Source: Promethearchaeota archaeon (lineage in GTDB: Archaea > Asgardarchaeota > Lokiarchaeia > Sigynarchaeales > SOKP01). Taken from it: DNA of 8,034 nucleotides. Numbering within the stretch: position 1 is the stretch's first letter; the number at the start of each line of letters is the position of its first letter. Of this stretch, positions 1-4,277 are shown piece after piece. The notes beneath the pieces are model-generated. The model did no database searches. It was not told where the DNA came from and was given only the letters and a program-made list of their open reading frames with translations. The stretch covers positions 1-8,034 of the forward strand of contig WJKD01000102.1 of NCBI GenBank assembly GCA_014729315.1, written 5' to 3'. Both the position numbers and the translations under genes were made by a program.

Positions 1-542
1 ACAATCTTTCCTGTTTTAGCCAGGTGAACCTCCACAAGGTCGTTCCTTCCGAGTTTGGAATATGCTCCGATCACCTGCACGATTTGGTCTTTTTCGAAAA
101 AATCGCTTCGCATAACATCGGTTTGTTGGTCCCATAGAACAATTTTCGTGGTTCCCGTGCCGTCATTTATCAAAAATGAGCCGACCACTCCCTGGCTACC
201 ATCTTTACGCGTAAATTCTCGGATTGGAAAAATAGATTGGACGCGTCCGAGCAACACTAAGTTCGACATGTTCTCATCTAGCTCTCCAATGGATATTGTG
301 AACTCGTCATAATCGATCTCGTCGTTCCGCTCGAATTCTGCGCTTAATCTTTCTTCTCTGCCGGCTTCTCCGACGGCGATACCGCATTTTTTTGCCACCA
401 TCAGCAGAATTGCTTCCTTCGACATAAATCCTTGAAATTTCATCGATTTCGATTTTACCATCTCGGAGATTTCTCTCTCGGAGTAGCCTAAGTCGAGCAG
501 TGCGTTAAATGCATCTTCGCCCGATGATACAGAATCCGTCAT
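1..542 (-). CDS. rpa: RPA-type ssDNA-binding protein (3' end outside window)
   Basis: My own minus-strand translation gives about 180 residues with no stop before the window edge, starting MTDSVSSGEDAFNALLDLGY. Residues about 40-57 (MSKEAILLMVAKKCGIAV) match the short helical motif before the first OB fold of archaeal replication protein A. Residues about 90-180 read as an OB fold, with strands around LVLLGRVQSIFPIREF, then GSFLINDGTGTTKIVLW, then a segment ending in NDLVEVHLAKTGKI. RPA coats single-stranded DNA during replication, recombination and repair, and usually has further OB folds and a zinc finger; these would lie beyond position 1. The ATG at 542 has a TATA-like box about 28 nt upstream, supporting a nearly leaderless start. 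It could be a single-OB RPA paralogue, since the C-terminal half is not visible. Family call is confident; subtype is not. Confidence 0.85.
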   Translation of the reverse strand, partial: MTDSVSSGEDAFNALLDLGYSEREISEMVKSKSMKFQGFMSKEAILLMVAKKCGIAVGEAGREERLSAEFERNDEIDYDEFTISIGELDENMSNLVLLGRVQSIFPIREFTRKDGSQGVVGSFLINDGTGTTKIVLWDQQTDVMRSDFFEKDQIVQVIGAYSKLGRNDLVEVHLAKTGKI

Positions 543-564
543 CCAAAATCCGCTTGATTGTATT

Positions 565-583
565 CTACTTTTATTAATAATTA
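565..583 (-). promoter_or_regulatory. Putative TATA promoter of rpa
   Basis: On the minus strand the AT-rich stretch TTAATTATTAATAAAAG is centred roughly 28-35 nt upstream of the ATG at 542. This is the distance expected for a TATA box serving a leaderless or very short-leader transcript. The assignment rests on position and composition only. Confidence 0.45.
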
Positions 584-595
584 ATACATACCTTT

Positions 596-629
596 GAAAA
601 AAAAATAAAAAAATAGAGCAAAAAAATTC
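596..629 (-). terminator. T-rich terminator after the TFB-like gene
   Basis: Read on the minus strand, this stretch just downstream of the stop at 654 holds three runs of 7-9 T broken by a few other bases. Archaeal RNA polymerase terminates at such T-tracts without needing a hairpin. The rpa promoter begins just beyond it, so the two genes are probably separate units. Confidence 0.5.
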
Positions 630-653
630 GGAGAGTTCGGGTTTTTGACAATA

Positions 654-1211
654 CTAATTGAAGTGAATTTTGTGCTTGAGTCTGTGGTAGGCGTAGCTCG
701 AACAAGCGCAGAGCGTTTTCACATTTGCTTGAATCAATTTGTCTTTTCTGAATTCCGAAGTGTCCTTAAGATCGGTCACATAGATCGTAAACGCCAGTTG
801 CGTGCCTAGTTGCGGGTAGTAATTAATCGTTTTTAAGCACGATTGAAGTCTCTTGAGGTTCTCTCGAGCGCGAGTGTAGTTAAAAACGGGCGCAATTTTA
901 TGTATTTTATGGAGGTAAACGCGAGCTTTTAAGAATCGTTTTTTGGGATCGTAAGAAAGTGGGATCGAGCGCAAAAATTTGACAAAGTGCTTTATGGCGT
1001 TTATTGCTTTAACAAGTTGATTATTGACAGCATTAATCGGCAAGCCTGTATTCGACGAAATCGCAAATGAAACCGAGTAGGGTAACTTGGAAAAGAGTCT
1101 TTTCACGCTATGGTGTCGAAAGCAATGTTCTATGACCAATTGCCTTACATCCGTTAAGGTCTCTGAAGCAGCTTCGAAGGACTGTTTTAAAACGCGTTTG
1201 GATTCAGTCAT
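654..1211 (-). CDS. Basic helical protein resembling a TFB core without zinc ribbon
   Basis: This 185-residue, Lys/Arg-rich protein is not recognised with certainty. Residues about 98-182 line up by eye with the second cyclin repeat of archaeal TFB: YLHKIHKI for the first helix, then about 20 residues up to YYPQLGTQLAFTIYV, which matches the family's (K)SPxGLxAAALYIA helix, then a variable loop, then a helix-turn-helix-like segment ending SSYAYHRLKHKI. Just before it, PLSYDPKKRFLKARVYLHK resembles the inter-repeat linker of TFB. The N-terminal 90 residues would be a shortened first repeat. TFB bridges TBP and RNA polymerase and normally carries an N-terminal zinc ribbon and B-reader of about 100 residues; no Cys pairs are seen here. 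If homologous, it could be an alternative initiation factor or a DNA-binding relative. Identity is low and the match is structural, so a different helical fold remains possible. It is probably transcribed alone. Confidence 0.5.
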   Translation of the reverse strand: MTESKRVLKQSFEAASETLTDVRQLVIEHCFRHHSVKRLFSKLPYSVSFAISSNTGLPINAVNNQLVKAINAIKHFVKFLRSIPLSYDPKKRFLKARVYLHKIHKIAPVFNYTRARENLKRLQSCLKTINYYPQLGTQLAFTIYVTDLKDTSEFRKDKLIQANVKTLCACSSYAYHRLKHKIHFN

Positions 1212-1239
1212 AGCCTCTATTTCTCGTTTTCAATAGGTT

Positions 1240-1252
1240 GTTTTAATTGAAT
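1240..1252 (-). promoter_or_regulatory. Weak TATA-like box for the TFB-like gene
   Basis: Minus-strand TTCAATTAAAAC is centred about 34 nt upstream of the ATG at 1211. It is a poor match to the stronger TTTATAT-type boxes elsewhere in the window, so expression may be low or factor-dependent. Confidence 0.3.
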
Positions 1253-1282
1253 TATTTTTTAGATCTTTTGTGAGTGAACCTT

Positions 1283-1305
1283 TATAAAAGAAAAATAAAA
1301 ATATA
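1283..1305 (-). terminator. T-rich terminator after fen
   Basis: Immediately after the fen stop (1306) the minus strand reads TATATTTTTATTTTTCTTTT, a typical archaeal oligo-T termination tract. It separates fen from the next minus-strand gene. Confidence 0.5.
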
Positions 1306-2397
1306 CTATAGAAAAGAGTCGAGATTCATGTTTTTCAATGATTTGGGATGACAACTGCTAAAGGTCTTACGACACATTTCATAGGAGCTAATCAATTTGT
1401 TGACGTTATTCTCAACGCGTTCTTGATTGAGGTGGTGGTCGGAGCATGCCAGCTCGAGGATCGCTTCCTTGTTAGGTCGATCCCATCGCATATCGGGAAG
1501 AATTTCTAAGACTTCGGGAAATAAAAAGATTTTGCGGATCTTCTTGAGTAGATCGGTGGTGAGCTCCGAAAAATCGTGTTTGTCGCTCTCTGCCTTCATA
1601 ATGTGTTCCATCTGCCCATATGTTCTAACCAGCGACAGGGCAGTTTTGGGGCCAATTCCCTCGATCCCGTCAAAATAGTCAGTGCCGATTAAAATAGCTA
1701 TTTCGACTAAGTGGAATATATCAATGTCTAAATTATCGAGGTTATATTGTAAATCTAAGACGCGAGGGACGACCTTCTTATATATCCATTTTCCTCTTAC
1801 CTTGCGTTTTTGCGATTTGTTGAGGTTTTGGAGCGTGCGAGGGCATCCGAAAACCATGGTATCGAAATCTTGCGAGATCGCGTAGTCGGCAATCTCTTGC
1901 TTGACCATGTGGGCGCATTGCGATTCTGCCGAAGCAGGTGCGAGGATGTAAGGAACACCCATCATACTTAAGAGCTTTTTTGACTCTTCGATAGCGTGCG
2001 GCCACGTAAACTCACGGGAAGAGGCGATACGTCTCGCCGTTGCATAGTCGTTTCGTTCAAGGGCGTTCCGATACCACTTTTTCGTGGTGAGGTAATCGTT
2101 CAATTGGTCCTTGGTGATCGCCCGTTTTAGCTCGTGGACGCGTCCGTCGAAACAAAAAATCGGTAATATTGACTTGGAATAATAGAAGATGACTCTGAAC
2201 AAAAGCCCGTAAAGGTGAGAAATCGCTCTTCCGGTTCTGTCAGTCATAAACCTGGTCATCGAGTAGCGCTGCCCTTTGTAGGCGAAGCAAAACAAGCTCA
2301 TGATTAAGTTCGGGGCGTCCACGGCGACAACTTTACCATTGATGTCGGAAAAATTGACTTTTTTCTGAACCAGAATTTCTTTAAGTTTAACTCCCAT
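1306..2397 (-). CDS. fen: Divergent FEN-1/XPG-family structure-specific nuclease
   Basis: FEN-1 removes 5' flaps in Okazaki-fragment maturation and excision repair. This 363-residue protein (archaeal FEN-1 is usually about 340) starts with the conserved MGV and has an N domain with Asp27, FDG with Asp84, an I domain with Glu158, Asp177 and Asp179 (ISQDFD), GTDY with Asp240, and a helix-hairpin-helix at about 243-258 (GIEGIGPKTALSLV). The C-terminus NMNLDSFL looks like a degenerate PCNA-interacting motif. Two key positions differ from the family: the segment normally read as SE(G/A)EA is ASAES, so the first metal-binding Glu is Ser156; and the helical-gateway Arg (human Arg100) aligns with Gln98, although the gateway Lys is kept as Lys91. 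The stacking Tyr near residue 33 is Met. Cleavage may therefore be weak, altered or lost. The ATG at 2397 has a strong TATA box 26 nt upstream. Family is certain; activity is not. Confidence 0.93.
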   Translation of the reverse strand: MGVKLKEILVQKKVNFSDINGKVVAVDAPNLIMSLFCFAYKGQRYSMTRFMTDRTGRAISHLYGLLFRVIFYYSKSILPIFCFDGRVHELKRAITKDQLNDYLTTKKWYRNALERNDYATARRIASSREFTWPHAIEESKKLLSMMGVPYILAPASAESQCAHMVKQEIADYAISQDFDTMVFGCPRTLQNLNKSQKRKVRGKWIYKKVVPRVLDLQYNLDNLDIDIFHLVEIAILIGTDYFDGIEGIGPKTALSLVRTYGQMEHIMKAESDKHDFSELTTDLLKKIRKIFLFPEVLEILPDMRWDRPNKEAILELACSDHHLNQERVENNVNKLISSYEMCRKTFSSCHPKSLKNMNLDSFL

Positions 2398-2415
2398 TAT
2401 TTTTAAAGCTTCTTA

Positions 2416-2435
2416 GAAAAATATAAAGAAAAAAA
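2416..2435 (-). promoter_or_regulatory. TATA promoter of fen
   Basis: The minus strand reads TTTTTTTCTTTATATTTTTC, with the TTTATATT core at 2420-2427, centred 26 nt upstream of the fen ATG. That places the transcription start at or next to the start codon. The same T-run plus CTTTATAT pattern recurs at 2942-2959 and 3868-3884 on the plus strand. Confidence 0.65.
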
Positions 2436-2522
2436 TTAATATCAAGTCGTAAAAAAATCGAAATCAGTAAATACATAAAAATTTTAAATCATTAAAAAGG
2501 AGTAAAGTCCCAAAAATTCCTC

Positions 2523-2744
2523 TCAGCCCGAGCCCTCGTCGTTTTTATCCTCATACAAATCAGATGCAACCTCTCGCTTCTCTTCAATCGCTAAAATGTT
2601 CGCTTCGTCTTCAATCAAGTCAAAGTCTTTTTTTTCGAACTCTAAGACGCAATGCTTGCAGTCGAATGTTTCGCCATAGTCCACAATATCCTCGCTCCCA
2701 CATCGGGGGCAGTGGTAACTTCTTTCGGGCATTACATGTTGCAT
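2523..2744 (-). CDS. Small CxxC zinc-ribbon protein with acidic tail
   Basis: A 73-residue protein of unknown function. Cys12-Pro-Arg-Cys15 and Cys29-Lys-His-Cys32 form a C-x2-C-x13-C-x2-C zinc ribbon, and CPRCGSEDIV recalls the N-terminal ribbon of TFB and other transcription or RNA-polymerase-associated proteins. The remaining 40 residues are strongly acidic (EKKDFDLIEDEAN, then a tail ending YEDKNDEGSG). The open frame extends upstream to 2879, but I chose the ATG at 2744. The extension translates AT-rich DNA into a low-complexity F/I/Y stretch and contains a TATA box (2767-2775) exactly 27 nt before this ATG, which points to a leaderless start. A second ATG lies 12 nt further in. It may be a DNA- or RNA-polymerase-binding adaptor, but this is inference from the ribbon alone. 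Confidence 0.65.
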   Translation of the reverse strand: MQHVMPERSYHCPRCGSEDIVDYGETFDCKHCVLEFEKKDFDLIEDEANILAIEEKREVASDLYEDKNDEGSG

Positions 2745-2765
2745 TACTGGATTTGTATTCGCGTT

Positions 2766-2776
2766 AGTATAAAAAT
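2766..2776 (-). promoter_or_regulatory. TATA box of the zinc-ribbon gene
   Basis: Minus-strand TTTTTATAC is centred 27 nt upstream of the ATG at 2744. Its position argues that translation starts there and not at the open-frame start at 2879. Confidence 0.55.
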
Positions 2777-2780
2777 AAAA

Positions 2781-2790
2781 AATCGCGATT
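2781..2790. promoter_or_regulatory. Operator-like palindrome AATCGCGATT
   Basis: A perfect 10-bp palindrome lies just upstream of the TATA box at 2766-2776, in the position of the B-recognition element. A related AATCGCGA is found at 2856-2863, and a third near-copy lies within the palindromic stretch at 5720-5741. Binding here would be expected to affect initiation of the zinc-ribbon gene. No regulator is identified. Confidence 0.3.
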
Positions 2791-2941
2791 ATAACAAAAA
2801 TGCATTTGTGGTAAAAAAAGGTTATGGTCGTAAAATATGAAACTGCGCTAGTAAAAATCGCGAATAGGTCTATCATCACGGATTAGTGACACAAAATATA
2901 TTTAACCTCCACTCAAGCGAGTGCCTTCCCCGGATACAGAT

Positions 2942-2972
2942 TTCTTTTTTTCTTTATATAAAGTTGGCGAAA
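2942..2972 (+). promoter_or_regulatory. Shared promoter module, copy 1
   Basis: A T-run is followed by CTTTATATAAAG and then GGCGAAA starting 14 nt after the start of the TATA segment. The same arrangement, with 15-nt spacing, recurs at 3868-3898. If used, it would give the gene at 3094 a leader of roughly 110 nt; a second TATA-like box at 3001-3012 would give a leader of about 60 nt. Confidence 0.45.
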
Positions 2973-3000
2973 CAGAGAGTAAAACGCATTCCTTTAAAAA

Positions 3001-3012
3001 ATATTTATAAAA
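3001..3012 (+). promoter_or_regulatory. Alternative TATA box for the 3094 membrane-protein gene
   Basis: ATATTTATAAAA lies about 85-90 nt upstream of the GTG at 3094. It fits a short-leader transcript that still includes the Shine-Dalgarno site at 3080-3085. Confidence 0.4.
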
Positions 3013-3079
3013 ATAAAATATCGATATGGTGAGGATACGACGAAAGAAGATGGAATTATCATTGTTGGAAAGAGAAAGC

Positions 3080-3085
3080 GGAGGG
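3080..3085 (+). promoter_or_regulatory. Shine-Dalgarno GGAGGG deciding the GTG start at 3094
   Basis: GGAGGG is followed by 8 nt and then GTG at 3094, an ideal spacing. The in-frame ATG at 3109 is 23 nt away and less likely. This shows that the organism also uses leadered, SD-dependent mRNAs. Confidence 0.6.
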
Positions 3086-3093
3086 ATAAAACA

Positions 3094-3399
3094 GTGTGCT
3101 ATGTATTTATGGCGATTATCGTGTTTCTGCTCGTTTTATTCCCCTTTTTTCTGACGAACTTAAGGTTTGCGACCGCCATTCGGCTTCGGGGCATTTTTAC
3201 CGCAGTGGGCACTATTCTCATAACGATTTCGGGACTTATGATCGTCATCGGCGTCGTTATGCTGTTTGTTCACCGTCCCGCAAAGGGGATCGGGCTGCTG
3301 CTCTCGGGCGTGATCTTGCTGTTTATCGCTGGCTGGTTGGTAGGACCATCCTCGGTTGGAGCAACCGCAGGCGGTGGCACATCAAGGGGCTATAACTAA
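3094..3399 (+). CDS. Small three-helix membrane protein
   Basis: A 101-residue protein of unknown function. It has three hydrophobic segments: about residues 6-22 (starting MAIIVFLLVLFPFFL), 33-57 (with ISGLMIVIGVVMLFV) and 63-84 (with LLLSGVILLFIAGWLVG). Short basic loops (RFATAIRLR, HRPAK) lie between them. The C-terminus is Gly/Ser/Thr-rich (GATAGGGTSRGYN) and probably exposed. The GTG start is chosen because of the well-spaced GGAGGG at 3080; an ATG at 3109 would shorten it by five residues. It is transcribed alone, divergent from the zinc-ribbon gene, and a T-rich tract follows the stop. It is not recognised as a member of any family, and no catalytic motif is visible. Confidence 0.7.
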   Translation: MCYVFMAIIVFLLVLFPFFLTNLRFATAIRLRGIFTAVGTILITISGLMIVIGVVMLFVHRPAKGIGLLLSGVILLFIAGWLVGPSSVGATAGGGTSRGYN

Positions 3400-3403
3400 A
3401 ATA

Positions 3404-3427
3404 AATTTTATCTTTACCTTTCTTTTT
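3404..3427 (+). terminator. T-rich terminator after the membrane-protein gene
   Basis: Pyrimidine-rich sequence with several T-runs starts a few bases after the TAA at 3397-3399, as expected for archaeal termination. Confidence 0.45.
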
Positions 3428-3579
3428 TGGGAATCAAGTTTACTTCTTGCCACAAAAGAACCAAAAAATATATGCCCATTTGTTTATACTGTTATTTACT
3501 GAATTAAAAGCTCTTTTCCTTTTAACTCTTCTTTTCTATAGTGTTTTATGTAAAAATATGGATTGGTAAGGTGGACGGC

Positions 3580-3804
3580 TTAATAAATTCGAAAATAGTG
3601 TAATCCACGATCGTAGCCTCCGCAGACCATCATAAGCACGAAGCTGGCGATCATAACGAATAGCATCTTTCCTCGAACTCGGGAACCGCCTAATATAAAA
3701 CCGATAAGTCCCAACACGAATCCTAAAAGACCTAAGACCGATCCTAAGGCAAGCAGATACTCGACGCCTTCGGTGACCCTTTGAAAATAACTCGAATATA
3801 TCAT
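3580..3804 (-). CDS. Small two-helix membrane protein
   Basis: A 74-residue protein of unknown function. It has two strongly hydrophobic segments, about residues 15-39 (EYLLALGSVLGLLGFVLGLI and following GFILGG) and 47-62 (with MLFVMIASFVLMMVCGG), separated by a basic turn GGSRVRGK and ending in DRGLHYFRIY. The first helix is rich in Gly and Leu and could pack tightly in a helix dimer or oligomer. The open frame reaches upstream to 4002, but the ATG at 3804 is preferred: a TATA box (TTTTATATAAAAG, 3826-3838) is centred 28 nt upstream, and the would-be extension is low-complexity F/K/Y sequence that overlaps the start of the plus-strand gene at 3954. It is convergent with the membrane-protein gene at 3094. 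Confidence 0.55.
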   Translation of the reverse strand: MIYSSYFQRVTEGVEYLLALGSVLGLLGFVLGLIGFILGGSRVRGKMLFVMIASFVLMMVCGGYDRGLHYFRIY

Positions 3805-3825
3805 AGTATCTTTATTATTTCTTCC

Positions 3826-3838
3826 TTTTATATAAAAG
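3826..3838 (-). promoter_or_regulatory. TATA promoter of the 74-residue membrane protein
   Basis: Minus-strand CTTTTATATAAAA is preceded by TTTTT and centred 28 nt upstream of the ATG at 3804, indicating a leaderless transcript. The near-palindromic core could in principle be read in either direction. Confidence 0.6.
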
Positions 3839-3867
3839 AAAAATTGTGAACGCACCTTCAGAAGATA

Positions 3868-3898
3868 TTCTTTTTTCTTTATATGCAACCAGGCGAAA
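3868..3898 (+). promoter_or_regulatory. Shared promoter module, copy 2
   Basis: TTCTTTTTTCTTTATAT is followed by GGCGAAA 15 nt after the start of the TATA segment, matching the module at 2942-2972. It lies about 70 nt upstream of the ATG at 3954 and would give that transcript a leader of roughly 45-50 nt. A weaker AT-rich box at about 3923-3936 could instead drive a leaderless transcript. Confidence 0.45.
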
Positions 3899-3953
3899 GT
3901 AACCTTAAATCTGAATTTAAACAATAATTTAAAAAAATAGAAGTGAAATAGAA

Positions 3954-4277
3954 ATGAGACAATTAGAAGAAATCGGTATTTGTCCGAACTGCAGCTGCTC
4001 ACTATTCGTCTATAAGACTAGCAATTACAAACGTCTGGCGAAGTGCGAGATTTGCGGTTACGCCTATCCGGTCCCGAAGCGCGGAAAAGTTTCGTGTTCG
4101 GCCATGCTCTGCCCAAAAACAGAGCTCCCTATTCTAATCGTGGAGAAAAACGGTAACAGCAAGGCGTATTTTTGGACTGAACGACCGTGTTTTACATGTC
4201 CTGAATTCGGAAGATGTGAGCCGATTCAAGAGCTTATCGACGAATTTACTGACTTGGAGGTGTACGGCTACGAATAA
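3954..4277 (+). CDS. Stand-alone topoisomerase-IA-type double zinc-ribbon protein
   Basis: A 107-residue protein. Cys10-x2-Cys13 and Cys31-x2-Cys34 form a first ribbon. It is followed by YAYPVPKRGKV, which closely resembles the YPLPxRGK segment between the C-terminal zinc ribbons of archaeal topoisomerase IA. A second ribbon follows, with Cys48 or Cys53 and Cys79-x2-Cys82 (PCFTCPEFGRC). In topoisomerase I such ribbons bind single-stranded DNA, but no topoisomerase domain is present here. Similar free-standing proteins may act as DNA-binding accessory factors, which is inference. The C-terminal acidic tail (ELIDEFTDLEVYGYE) overlaps the start region of the next gene, so the two are probably co-transcribed and translationally coupled. 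Codons for residues 64-75 are duplicated almost exactly at 7516-7550. Confidence 0.75.
   Translation: MRQLEEIGICPNCSCSLFVYKTSNYKRLAKCEICGYAYPVPKRGKVSCSAMLCPKTELPILIVEKNGNSKAYFWTERPCFTCPEFGRCEPIQELIDEFTDLEVYGYE
4144..4178 (+). repeat. 35-nt repeat, intact copy inside the zinc-ribbon gene
   Basis: This stretch matches 7516-7550 at 33 of 35 positions. Both differences are at third codon positions of the coding frame (GGT/GGC, GCG/GCT) and are silent. It encodes KNGNSKAYFWT with the last two bases of the preceding Glu codon. Confidence 0.8.

Larger units (their letters stand above)
2745..3093. other. Divergent intergenic region, 349 nt
   Basis: This interval separates the minus-strand zinc-ribbon gene from the plus-strand membrane-protein gene and holds both promoters. 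It contains palindromic AATCGCGATT at 2781-2790, a second AATCGCGA at 2856-2863, a small hairpin (CACTC-AAGC-GAGTG, 2910-2923) in a locally GC-rich patch, and a palindromic TATA-like CTTTATATAAAG at 2952-2963. No convincing gene was found in it. Confidence 0.6.

Noticed and set aside
55..312. Plus-strand open frame opposite rpa
   Set aside because: It is antisense to a clear RPA coding frame, and its protein has no recognisable features.
2745..2879. N-terminal extension of the zinc-ribbon protein as a transmembrane segment
   Set aside because: The extension is low-complexity sequence from AT-rich DNA and contains a well-placed TATA box for the ATG at 2744.
3026..3154. Short upstream frame starting MVRIRRKKMELS in the leader of the 3094 gene
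   Set aside because: It overlaps the real gene in another frame and has no ribosome site; kept only as a remote upstream-ORF possibility.
3805..4002. N-terminal extension of the small membrane protein
   Set aside because: A TATA box lies 28 nt before the ATG at 3804, and the extension crosses the promoter and start of the plus-strand zinc-ribbon gene.
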